Origin: DATIHT01 sp035480415
GTDB taxonomy: Bacteria > Patescibacteriota > Microgenomatia > Curtissbacterales > GWA2-41-24
Assembly: GCA_035480415.1 (NCBI GenBank)
Contig: DATIHT010000011.1
Span: 1 to 10,563 of the forward strand
DNA: 10,563 nt
Direction: 5' to 3'
Under the pieces are notes generated by a model. The model saw nothing but the letters and a program-made list of their open reading frames with translations, did not search any database and was not told where the DNA came from. The position numbers and the translations under genes were made by a program. The stretch's first letter is position 1. Each line of letters starts with the position of its first letter. Shown piece by piece: positions 1 to 6,810 of the stretch.

Positions 1-162
1 GTGGTAGAAGAAAAAGCACAAGAAGACCAAAATGGTACATCCGATCCACTGGAAAAAGTCGACGAATCCCAGAATCTTGATCCTGTTGAGCCCGAAGATG
101 CTAAAGTATTAGAAGACGAAATAGATGATAAGTCAAAAACAGACGATGACAAGACTACTTAA
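1..162 (+). CDS. C-terminal end of an acidic protein, possibly NusA (partial)
   Basis: An open frame runs from the left edge to a TAA at 160-162, giving the last 53 residues of a protein whose start lies outside the window; the GTG at position 1 is probably only the edge. About 20 of the 53 residues are Asp or Glu, there are many Lys, Ser and Thr, and there are no hydrophobic stretches, so this is a disordered acidic tail. In most bacteria the gene directly before infB is nusA, sometimes with ylxR or a L7Ae-like gene between, and NusA often carries an acidic C-terminal extension. NusA is therefore the best guess from position. No conserved domain is visible to prove it. Confidence 0.55.
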   Translation: MVEEKAQEDQNGTSDPLEKVDESQNLDPVEPEDAKVLEDEIDDKSKTDDDKTT

Positions 163-186
163 ATGAAAGCCGTCTCGTTCTTATTA

Positions 187-204
187 CTATTAACTATTAA
201 CTAT
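187..204 (+). repeat. 7-bp tandem repeat (CTATTAA) at the infB start
   Basis: The unit CTATTAA occurs at 187-193 and 194-200, with a partial third unit CTAT running into the infB ATG. It includes the in-frame TAA at 191-193 that fixes the infB start. No purine-rich ribosome binding site is present. The period of 7 matches the AT-rich repeats in other gaps of this window, although the unit differs. Confidence 0.5.
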
Positions 205-1633
205 GAACAACCAACAAATTCATCGACCTCCAGTTGTGACCATCATGGGTCATGTGGATCATGGTAAAACTACTCTCCTAGACGCAATCAGAAAAACAAA
301 TGTTGCAGCAAGAGAACACGGTGGTATCACCCAACACATTGGTGCATATCAGGTAGAACAAGACGGCAAACTAATAACGTTTGTAGACACCCCTGGTCAC
401 GCAGCATTCGAAAAAATGCGCTCACGTGGAGTCGAGGTTGCAGACATCGTAATTCTAGTTGTTGCGGCAAACGACGGTGTTAAACCTCAAACAACAGAAG
501 CAATTAAACACATAAAGCGCGCACAAAAGCCAACAATTGTAGCCATAACCAAGGTCGATCTTCCCAATTTAAATATAGACAAAGCCAAAAGCGAGCTTCA
601 AAAAGAAGGCATTACAGTCGAAGGTTACGGCGGGGATGTGCCAGTTGTCGAAGTAGCAGCCACAAAAGGGCAGGGAATAAGCGAACTTTTAGAAGTAATA
701 AACCTTGTTTGGGAACTAAATCCTCAAGAATCCAGGCCAAACGAGCCGCTCGAAGCGGTGGTTGTGGAATCTTTCATGGACAAAAATAGGGGAGCAATAG
801 CAACAGTTATTGTAAGGGCAGGCACCCTTTCACTTGGTCAAAAGATTGTTGTAGATGGCGACACAATCGCAGTTAGGGCGCTAATAGACGACAATGGTAA
901 AAATATAAAAGAAGCTCTGCCTGGAAAACCTGTAGAAATTTTGGGTTTCAAAAAAACGCTGGAAGTTGGCAGCATCGTTAAAGATACAAACCAAACAGCT
1001 GCGCAGGCAAAAAAAGCCCCCGCTACATTGGCAGAAATCATTGCAAAGAGTGAAGGGGCCAAAAACAAATTCAAGGTAATAATAAAAGCAGATGTAGAAG
1101 GAAGCCTGGAAGCAGTCTTGCAAAATTTACCAGCAAACGTTTTAGTTTTATCATCATCAACAGGCCAGGTAACAGACAACGATATAGACTTTGCCAAGAC
1201 AGCATCGGCACCAATTATCGCCTTCAACGTTAAAGTTCCACCTCCTGTTGCAAACAAAGCCGAAAGAGATGGAGTATACGTCAAAACGTACGACGTAATT
1301 TATAAGCTTTTGGAAGACATAGAAGATGTGGTCGCAGGCTTCGAGCAGGCAAAAGCACAGCAAAAAATAGTCGGCAAGGCAAAAATTATTGCCAGCTTCC
1401 AAATAGAAGGTAAAAAAATCGCAGGCGTTAAGGTTCAAAGCGGCAAAATTACAATAGGGGACGAAGTTATTATTGTTAGGGGTAATTCCGAAATCGGAAA
1501 TGCCAAAATAGCATCGATTAAAAAATTCAAAAAAGAAATTACTTCTGTGCCTACTGGCCAGGAGTGCGGAATAGCTCTTAACCCCGAGCTTGAATTCCAA
1601 GAAGGCGATATCGTAGAATCCTACGGCCAATAG
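203..1633 (+). CDS. infB: Translation initiation factor IF2, compact form
   Basis: IF2 is the GTPase that brings fMet-tRNA to the 30S subunit and promotes 50S joining. The protein begins almost at once with the G domain: P-loop GHVDHGKT (residues 16-23), switch region GGITQHIG (40-47), DTPGH (62-66) and a G4 motif TKVD (116-119) where Asn is usual. The G5 region reads AATKG instead of the common SAKxG. Domain II follows (about 185-275), then domain III beginning near FKVIIKADVEGS (from 290), and the C2 fMet-tRNA-binding domain with GQECGI near the C-terminus. At 476 aa it lacks the N-terminal IF2N and linker regions that bring typical IF2 to roughly 600-900 aa. An in-frame TAA at 191-193 rules out a longer start. 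No Shine-Dalgarno sequence is visible. The identity is secure; activity with the altered G4 motif is an inference. Confidence 0.97.
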   Translation: MNNQQIHRPPVVTIMGHVDHGKTTLLDAIRKTNVAAREHGGITQHIGAYQVEQDGKLITFVDTPGHAAFEKMRSRGVEVADIVILVVAANDGVKPQTTEAIKHIKRAQKPTIVAITKVDLPNLNIDKAKSELQKEGITVEGYGGDVPVVEVAATKGQGISELLEVINLVWELNPQESRPNEPLEAVVVESFMDKNRGAIATVIVRAGTLSLGQKIVVDGDTIAVRALIDDNGKNIKEALPGKPVEILGFKKTLEVGSIVKDTNQTAAQAKKAPATLAEIIAKSEGAKNKFKVIIKADVEGSLEAVLQNLPANVLVLSSSTGQVTDNDIDFAKTASAPIIAFNVKVPPPVANKAERDGVYVKTYDVIYKLLEDIEDVVAGFEQAKAQQKIVGKAKIIASFQIEGKKIAGVKVQSGKITIGDEVIIVRGNSEIGNAKIASIKKFKKEITSVPTGQECGIALNPELEFQEGDIVESYGQ

Positions 1634-1660
1634 TAAAGTACACGTATTGGACCCATAGTA

Positions 1661-1689
1661 TTGCAAAACAGAGAATATAGTAGTATAAT
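1661..1689 (+). promoter_or_regulatory. Promoter before the DHH-like gene
   Basis: TTGCAA (1661-1666), a 17-bp spacer and a perfect TATAAT (1684-1689) match the housekeeping sigma factor consensus. Transcription would start near 1696, giving a leader of about 38 nt. An inverted repeat GAGAAT (1671-1676) / ATTCTC (1688-1693) flanks the -10 box and could be an operator or a weak stem-loop. No T-run follows, so it is not a convincing terminator for infB. Confidence 0.7.
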
Positions 1690-1733
1690 TCTCAAACTTC
1701 TGCCAAAGTTACATCAAAATCTGCCAAATAAAA

Positions 1734-2780
1734 ATGGATCAAAATCTAAAGGACGCAGTTCTTAACAATATTACCAAGGCTGAAAATATTGCCATCGTGG
1801 TCGCCAAACAAACCGGCGCCGACGGCCTTGCAGCTGGTCTTGCATTGTATCTTTCACTTGTAAAACTCGACAAAAACATTTCAATTATTGCACAAAGCCC
1901 CACAGTTGAAGACGCTCAAAACCTTTATGGTGTCGACAAAATTGGTCAGGGCCAGGGCGCAAAAACCCCTGTAGTTGTTGTAGACAATGCAATCGAAACT
2001 GTAGATAAGGTAACTTACTTTTTAGACAAAACCCAATTAAAAGTTGTAATTCATCCACTTCCTGGTACGCCTCAAATTTCAAAAGACCAAATTTCTGTAG
2101 AATATACTGCTGCACCGGCGAACCTAATTTTTGCAATTGGAGTTGAAAGTTTACCCGATTTGCGAACATCTTTTACTCATGAACAAGAAATTAACCCAGA
2201 AGCGCAAATTATTAACATCAATAACCTTCAACCCAGCCAAAAATTTGCTCAAATAGACGTAGTTAACCCGCAAGCGTCAGCACTTAGCGAAGTTGTGGCC
2301 AAGTTTATACAAGACTCAGCACTACCAGTAGACGAAGATATCGCCTTTAATCTCTATGTAGGTATTCAACATGCAACAAACAATTTTGCCCCGGCACTTT
2401 CCAGCCCGTCGAGTTTCGAAGTTGCCTCCTGGCTTCTAAAATTTGGTGCAGGTAAAGCAAGCTTTGCAAGACAAAGCACTCCACATCAACCTTTTAGTGA
2501 GCCTCAGAGAGCCCAGGTTCCGCCAAAACCAACAGTAACTCCCTGGCAAATAGTTTCTCAGCCGCCTTTCACACAAGGTGCATCCCCAACCCCAATTCAG
2601 TCAAACGACCCATTCGTCCTCAATGATTATGATCAGGGAGACGATATGTATGAAAGAAACCAGACAATGGAAGAAGTTGAAAGGCAGGAAACACCAACTG
2701 CCACACTAAAATCCAGCGACTGGCTAAAACCGCCAAAAGTTTATAAGGGTTCCGAATCACCCGGCGAAAACAAAGGCTAA
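1734..2780 (+). CDS. Degenerate DHH/NrnA-like phosphoesterase-fold protein with a disordered tail
   Basis: The protein resembles the DHH-DHHA1 family (NrnA oligoribonuclease/pAp phosphatase type) in layout. Residues 19-40 match the first strand and helix, where the family has HxxPDGDAxGS; here this reads AKQTGADGLAAG, so the His and first Asp are gone and only D30 remains. A strand ending in D84 (VVVVD) fits a conserved Asp. The DHH signature position reads VVIHPLPG (H107), so Asp and one His are lost. Residues 207-240 (LYVGIQHATNNF, then an ASWLLKFGAG helix) match the DHHA1-side GIxxDTGxF region, with the Asp missing. From about residue 246 to the end the sequence is rich in Pro, Gln, Ser and Thr and probably disordered. 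In many bacteria nrnA lies between infB/rbfA and truB/rpsO, so position supports the family. The lost residues suggest it is not a nuclease; a binding or scaffold role is possible but unproven. Confidence 0.7.
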   Translation: MDQNLKDAVLNNITKAENIAIVVAKQTGADGLAAGLALYLSLVKLDKNISIIAQSPTVEDAQNLYGVDKIGQGQGAKTPVVVVDNAIETVDKVTYFLDKTQLKVVIHPLPGTPQISKDQISVEYTAAPANLIFAIGVESLPDLRTSFTHEQEINPEAQIININNLQPSQKFAQIDVVNPQASALSEVVAKFIQDSALPVDEDIAFNLYVGIQHATNNFAPALSSPSSFEVASWLLKFGAGKASFARQSTPHQPFSEPQRAQVPPKPTVTPWQIVSQPPFTQGASPTPIQSNDPFVLNDYDQGDDMYERNQTMEEVERQETPTATLKSSDWLKPPKVYKGSESPGENKG

Positions 2781-2812
2781 ACTTAGTTTAAAAATTTAGA
2801 CATTTTGATTTC

Positions 2813-2844
2813 ATTTAAAATTTAAAATTGAAAATTGAAAATTA
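2813..2844 (+). repeat. 7-bp-period AT-rich tandem repeat upstream of rpsO
   Basis: Four exact-length heptads follow one another: ATTTAAA, ATTTAAA, ATTGAAA and ATTGAAA (2813-2840), then ATTA. The third heptad supplies the -35 box of the rpsO promoter. The reverse complement matches 7923-7954, after the Lon-like gene, at 28 of 32 positions, so this is a dispersed element rather than chance AT-richness. Confidence 0.75.
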
Positions 2845-2856
2845 TTGATATATACT
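2828..2856 (+). promoter_or_regulatory. Promoter for rpsO, nearly leaderless
   Basis: TTGAAA (2828-2833), a 17-bp spacer and TATACT (2851-2856) form a good housekeeping promoter. The ATG of rpsO begins 11 nt after the -10 box, so the expected start of transcription leaves only about 3-4 nt of leader. There is no space for a Shine-Dalgarno sequence. A second TTGAAA at 2835-2840 is too close to the -10 box to serve. Confidence 0.7.
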
Positions 2857-2866
2857 ACCAATCCAT

Positions 2867-3133
2867 ATGGCCACAGCAAGCGCTAAAAAATCAGTAATAG
2901 ACAAATTCGCAACACACGCCGGAGACACAGGTTCCCCGGAAGTTCAGGTTGCGCTAATTTCACAAAGAATTCAGACAGTTTCAGATCATCTTAAAAGTCA
3001 CGGTCACGACGACCACTCCAGACGCGGTCTTCTTTCTATGATCAACAAACGCAGACGTCTTCTCCACTACTTAACCCGAAAAGCCCCTGACAGGTACAAA
3101 GATATTATTGGTAAATTAGGGCTTCCCAAGTAA
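2867..3133 (+). CDS. rpsO: 30S ribosomal protein S15
   Basis: S15 binds the central domain of 16S rRNA early in 30S assembly and contributes to a bridge with the 50S subunit. The 88-aa product has the normal length. It shows the family's hallmark sequence: FATHAGDTGSPEVQVALIS (residues 14-32), then HLKSHGHDDHSRRGLL, INKRRRLLHYL and a C-terminal YKDIIGKLGLPK. The DHHS stretch and the paired His and basic residues that contact rRNA are present. Its own promoter lies just upstream. In many bacteria rpsO is followed directly by pnp; here a 122-aa gene comes between. Two TAA codons in tandem end the gene. Confidence 0.98.
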   Translation: MATASAKKSVIDKFATHAGDTGSPEVQVALISQRIQTVSDHLKSHGHDDHSRRGLLSMINKRRRLLHYLTRKAPDRYKDIIGKLGLPK

Positions 3134-3138
3134 TAACT

Positions 3139-3507
3139 ATGCAAGATAGAGCTTATATAGAAGCTTCTTCAGAACCTCCAGCAAGTTGGATTCAAAGCTA
3201 CCAATTTCTTACTAAAGAAGCTGCGAATAAAGCAATGTCCAGAATGAGAGATTTACTACTGGAACTTGATGTTGATGCAAGCGTAATGGGTTTTTCAATC
3301 AAAATAGAGGGTACTGATGATCTAGAGTTTCATATAGCTTTAGTAGGGGAAGAAGAACTAGAGCATCAAGCATCAAGGGAGTTCCAAGCATGTACTGAAG
3401 AGGCTATACCAAGTGTTTTGAGCAAAGAGTTTGCTGAACCATTAATTGCGAGACGCAGGTTGTTCTTAGAGACTCGCACAGAGTGGTTTGAGAAACAACA
3501 CCAATAA
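3139..3507 (+). CDS. Hypothetical protein, 122 aa, between rpsO and pnp
   Basis: I do not recognise this protein. It starts 5 nt after the rpsO stop, with no Shine-Dalgarno sequence, so it is probably co-transcribed with rpsO and may depend on translational coupling. It is soluble: there is no signal peptide, membrane segment or Cys pair. It begins with a polar segment, then a likely helix (about residues 25-44, TKEAANKAMSRMRDLLLELD), strands around 48-70 (MGFSIKIEG, LEFHIALVG) and a long acidic-to-basic helical C-terminal half (about 73-122). This suggests a small alpha-beta fold. It is an unbroken frame with a proper start beside essential genes, which supports a real gene. The function is unknown; position alone hints at a ribosome- or RNA-related role, but it could equally be a recent insertion. 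Confidence 0.7.
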   Translation: MQDRAYIEASSEPPASWIQSYQFLTKEAANKAMSRMRDLLLELDVDASVMGFSIKIEGTDDLEFHIALVGEEELEHQASREFQACTEEAIPSVLSKEFAEPLIARRRLFLETRTEWFEKQHQ

Positions 3508-3518
3508 AAACCCTTTGC

Positions 3519-3547
3519 TTGCAAAACTAATACTTATAGGGTAAAAT
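3519..3547 (+). promoter_or_regulatory. Promoter for pnp
   Basis: TTGCAA (3519-3524), a 17-bp spacer and TAAAAT (3542-3547) form a good housekeeping promoter, with the same -35 box as at 1661. Transcription would begin near 3554, leaving a leader of about 106 nt before pnp. That is unusually long for this window, where other leaders are a few to about 40 nt. Confidence 0.65.
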
Positions 3548-3575
3548 AGACTTAGGTTAAGACATTTGGGCTGTT

Positions 3576-3630
3576 GGAAGTTGAGTAGTGTGAACCAAAA
3601 AATGATTCACAGTATCCGATTTCTAACTCC
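3576..3630 (+). promoter_or_regulatory. Stem-loop in the pnp leader
   Basis: The inner stem is TGTGAA (3589-3594) paired with TTCACA (3606-3611) across an 11-nt A-rich loop. An outer stem pairs GGAAGTTGAG (3576-3585) with CTAACTCC (3623-3630), with two single-base bulges, and an internal loop lies between. A pyrimidine tract (3629-3645, mainly C and T) follows and leads to the pnp start without a Shine-Dalgarno sequence. In E. coli the pnp leader forms a stem cut by RNase III and used by PNPase for autoregulation; a similar role here is inferred from position. It could instead act as a weak terminator or attenuator for the rpsO transcript. Confidence 0.5.
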
Positions 3631-3660
3631 CCTCTCTCTTTTCACATTTCGATAAATTTA

Positions 3661-5883
3661 ATGGCAAAAATAGTTAAAAAAGAATTAGATCTTGCTGGCA
3701 AAAAGCTTATCCTTGAAACTGGAGAGCTTGCAGGCCATGCCAATGGTGCAGTTCTTGCACAATATGGCGAGACAGTAGTGCTTGCAACCGCAGTTTCCAA
3801 AGAAGCACCGCCAGACATGGGCTTTTTCCCACTCGCCGTTGATTTCGAAGAACGTCATTATGCAGGTGGAAGAATCTCGACCTCAAGGTTCATAAAAAGA
3901 GAAGGCAGACCATCAGAAAAATCAGTCCTCTCCGGAAGAATCATAGACAGATCAATCAGACCCCTTTTCCCTAAAGATTATCAGGCAGAAGTACAAGTAA
4001 TAGTCACAGTCTTATCAATAGACGGAGAAAATGATCCAGATGTACTTGGTCTAATTGCAGCATCAGCAGCACTAACAATCTCAGACATTCCATGGAATGG
4101 TCCCCTCTCTGGTGTCAGAGTAGGCTCAAAGGAGAATGACTATTTTGTCAATCCAACAGAAGAAGAAAAGAAATTTTCAGATCTCGAACTGTTAGTTGCC
4201 TCAACAAAAGACGAAATCGTCATGATCGAGGCAGGAGCTCAGGAAGTAGACGAAAAAAGAATGGCAGGCGCCATCGAATACGCAGTTGAAAACGGAAAAC
4301 AAATAATCAAACTAATTGAGGATCTTGCAAAAGATGCCGGTAAAGAAAAGCAAAAATATGAACCTAAAAAGGTTCAGGGCGACAAAGAGAAAGCCGTCAA
4401 AGATTTCATAGAATCAGACATAATAAAAGATCTTGAAAAACCTGGTAAAGCCCAGGGTGATTCGTGGTTTGGCGATTCGCTATCAAGATTAAAAGAAGTA
4501 TTCGGAGAAGGCGAAGATGCCGTCAACAGTTTGGTGCTTGCAGATTGTCTTGACGATGCAGTTGTCGATTTTATGCGTTCACATGTTCTGACCAAAAAAA
4601 TCAGAATAGACGGCAGAAAACCAGACGAAATAAGACCAATATCAATAAAAGTACCGGTTCTTCCAAGAACACACGGTTCGGCAATTTTCCAAAGAGGTGA
4701 AACACAGGTTCTTTCGATAGTAACTTTAGGTTCCCCCGCACTCGAGCTTTTAATAGAAGGCATGTACGGTGAAGAGAAAAGAAGATATATGCATCACTAC
4801 AACTTCCCTCCTTATTCGGCAGGCGAAGTTAAAAGAGTAGGTTCACCAGGAAGAAGAGAAATTGGTCACGGAGCACTCGCAGAAAAAGCACTTGTTCCGG
4901 TTATCCCACCAACAGATGTATTCCCTTACACCATAAGGGTAGTTTCCGAATGTCTCTCCTCGGCAGGATCGACATCTCAGGCTTCAGTCTGTGGTTCAAC
5001 TTTGGCACTGATGGACGCAGGTGTTCCGCTTAAGGAACCAGTTGCTGGTATCTCAATTGGTCTAATAACTGACAAAACAGATAGATCAAAATACGTTCTC
5101 CTTACTGATATTGCATACCAGGAAGATTCCCAGGGTGATATGGATTTCAAAGTAGCAGGAACCAAAAACGGAATCACAGCAATCCAAATGGACATCAAGC
5201 TCTCAGGAATTTCAACCAAAATAGCAACAGAAGCTCTCGATGCGGCAAAAGTTGCAAGAATGGCAATTTTGGGCATGATGAAAGATGCACTTCCACAATC
5301 CAGAGAAAAGATTTCCAAACACGCACCAACAGTTATCTTGGTCAAGATTGATCCGACAAAAATTGGTGAAGTTATCGGCTCCGGTGGAAGAGTTATCAAT
5401 AAGATTATTGAATCAACAGGCGCAGCAGTAGATATCGAAGACGACGGTTCTGTAATGATTAGTGCCAAAGATCCGGAAGCAGCTCAAAAAGCAGCCGAAT
5501 GGGTTGAAGGAATCGTAAAAGAACCACAACCGGGGGAAGAATTTGAAGGTCCGGTTAAAAGAATCATGAACTTTGGTGCATTTGTTGAAATCCTTCCTGG
5601 AAAAGAAGGTCTTGTTCACATTTCCAAAATGGCACCATATCACGTCGAAAAAGTAGAAGATGTGGTTAAATTGGGTCAGGTAGTCAAAGTAAAGGTTTCG
5701 GAAGTCGACGACATGGGAAGACTGAACCTTTCAATGCTATTTGGCGACGATGAGAAGAAAAAAGAATCACAACAAGAAGGCAGCCCAAGATTCAACGACC
5801 GTGGTCCGCGAAGAGACAATAGGCACGGCGGCGGCGGTTTCGACAGGCGTCCTTCGAGCCGTCCCCCAAAGAAGCGTTTCTAA
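3661..5883 (+). CDS. pnp: Polyribonucleotide nucleotidyltransferase (PNPase)
   Basis: PNPase is a trimeric 3'-to-5' phosphorolytic exoribonuclease, converting RNA plus phosphate to nucleoside diphosphates, and a core factor of RNA decay. All domains are present: first RNase PH-like domain (about 10-140, with the RNA-contact loop FIKR at 77-80, equivalent to E. coli FFRR), helical linker (about 150-310), second RNase PH domain (about 315-540), KH domain with GSGG (573-576) and S1 domain (about 625-695). The catalytic segment EDSQGDMDFK holds D489, D495 and K497, matching E. coli D486, D492 and K494, so the enzyme should be active. The last 45 or so residues form a disordered tail rich in Gly, Arg and Lys, which brings it to 740 aa against about 700 in most bacteria. 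This tail overlaps the next gene in another frame. The start is the ATG after the structured leader; no Shine-Dalgarno sequence is visible. Confidence 0.98.
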   Translation: MAKIVKKELDLAGKKLILETGELAGHANGAVLAQYGETVVLATAVSKEAPPDMGFFPLAVDFEERHYAGGRISTSRFIKREGRPSEKSVLSGRIIDRSIRPLFPKDYQAEVQVIVTVLSIDGENDPDVLGLIAASAALTISDIPWNGPLSGVRVGSKENDYFVNPTEEEKKFSDLELLVASTKDEIVMIEAGAQEVDEKRMAGAIEYAVENGKQIIKLIEDLAKDAGKEKQKYEPKKVQGDKEKAVKDFIESDIIKDLEKPGKAQGDSWFGDSLSRLKEVFGEGEDAVNSLVLADCLDDAVVDFMRSHVLTKKIRIDGRKPDEIRPISIKVPVLPRTHGSAIFQRGETQVLSIVTLGSPALELLIEGMYGEEKRRYMHHYNFPPYSAGEVKRVGSPGRREIGHGALAEKALVPVIPPTDVFPYTIRVVSECLSSAGSTSQASVCGSTLALMDAGVPLKEPVAGISIGLITDKTDRSKYVLLTDIAYQEDSQGDMDFKVAGTKNGITAIQMDIKLSGISTKIATEALDAAKVARMAILGMMKDALPQSREKISKHAPTVILVKIDPTKIGEVIGSGGRVINKIIESTGAAVDIEDDGSVMISAKDPEAAQKAAEWVEGIVKEPQPGEEFEGPVKRIMNFGAFVEILPGKEGLVHISKMAPYHVEKVEDVVKLGQVVKVKVSEVDDMGRLNLSMLFGDDEKKKESQQEGSPRFNDRGPRRDNRHGGGGFDRRPSSRPPKKRF

Positions 5884-6808
5884 AAAGTTCATCTTTCTGG
5901 TTTTTTTCGCCATCCTCGCTGTATTTATTTTTATCAAATCTCAAAAACACCAAAGCGAAATCAAAATAAGTCAAAATAAGAATAATTTTAGAATCGATTT
6001 TCAAATCAACAAAAAAGACCAAAGATACGCGCAAGAAATCTTGCAAAAAATCCAGGCAAATCAAGACATACAAAAAGGGGTTGAATTTCAGTTAGATGCC
6101 ACATCGTCTGCAAAGTTGGCCTTTGCCGCCCCAATTACTATCAAAACCAAATTTCAAAAAGATGCAATTACATTTCAGGGAGAATCACAAATACCCATCA
6201 TATCCGGTAATTTAACTTCGCCATCAGGTTTTGGTCTCCCCCAGGACACAAATATGGTTATTTATCAAAAGGATCTGGTACAAAACCTCGCAAGCAAGTT
6301 GCAATTACAAAAAACCCTGGCTGATTATCTTAGTCAAAATTTTAAATCACAAGACGGCCAAATGCTTATATTCTACGGAGAGAAAAACGATTTTATATTG
6401 GTTGTAAAACCTATACAAATACCGGATTTACATGAACTAGAAACGATACTGAAGAGTTCATATAAAAAAGAAACCGAAGGGGAAGTCGATATTCATATCT
6501 TAAAAATTTCAGACGAACAATCACTTTCTTTTTTCCAGCTAAACGATCATCTCTATATGACCTCTACACTCGACGGCGCAAAAAATATGATCAAAATCCA
6601 AAATAGCCAGGCAGCGTCATTAAAATTTCCGCCAATAAACAGTAATATTTCGTTTGCATTTTTTGTGCACGAAGGTGAATTGACAAACGAACAGGCTTTT
6701 GCCTATATTACAAACCTAAGTCCAACTGTTCAAAAATATGCCAAAGGGGCAAAAGAAGGCCTGCTGGTTATACGCGACAAACAAATCTCCGGCTACATCA
6801 ACTTCTAA
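5750..6808 (+). CDS. Membrane-anchored protein of unknown function, start inside pnp
   Basis: The first ATG is at 5750, with an earlier in-frame TTG at 5741; a GTG at 5801 is also possible. From 5750 the product is 352 aa and overlaps pnp by 134 nt in a different frame. It begins with a strongly basic stretch (MRRKKNHNKK), then a polar segment and one membrane helix (FIFLVFFAILAVFIFIK, about residues 47-63), followed by roughly 290 residues that should lie outside the cytoplasm because the N-side is positive. That part is rich in beta-strand patterns, Lys and Gln, has no Cys, and carries repeated strand-turn units such as GQMLIFYGEKNDFILVV and FFQLNDHLYMTSTLDGAK. The later part recalls the style of DUF3352 extracellular proteins, but I cannot confirm this. 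It is probably co-transcribed with pnp. No promoter or Shine-Dalgarno sequence is visible, so reinitiation or coupled translation is likely. The function is unknown. Confidence 0.8.
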   Translation: MRRKKNHNKKAAQDSTTVVREETIGTAAAVSTGVLRAVPQRSVSKKFIFLVFFAILAVFIFIKSQKHQSEIKISQNKNNFRIDFQINKKDQRYAQEILQKIQANQDIQKGVEFQLDATSSAKLAFAAPITIKTKFQKDAITFQGESQIPIISGNLTSPSGFGLPQDTNMVIYQKDLVQNLASKLQLQKTLADYLSQNFKSQDGQMLIFYGEKNDFILVVKPIQIPDLHELETILKSSYKKETEGEVDIHILKISDEQSLSFFQLNDHLYMTSTLDGAKNMIKIQNSQAASLKFPPINSNISFAFFVHEGELTNEQAFAYITNLSPTVQKYAKGAKEGLLVIRDKQISGYINF

Positions 6809-6810
6809 AG

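Noticed and set aside
163..267. A 34-codon frame (starting MKAVSFLLLL) directly after the first stop, overlapping the infB start
   Set aside because: It could pass for a leader peptide, but most of it overlaps infB in another frame, it has no ribosome binding site, and its 3' half is only a shifted reading of the conserved IF2 P-loop region.
838..1666. Long minus-strand frames across infB
   Set aside because: They mirror the coding strand's codon pattern, overlap a certain gene fully, and show no recognisable domain or promoter.
4374..5643. Minus-strand frames inside pnp
   Set aside because: Shadows of the pnp coding frame; their composition is biased by the opposite strand and no start signals are present.
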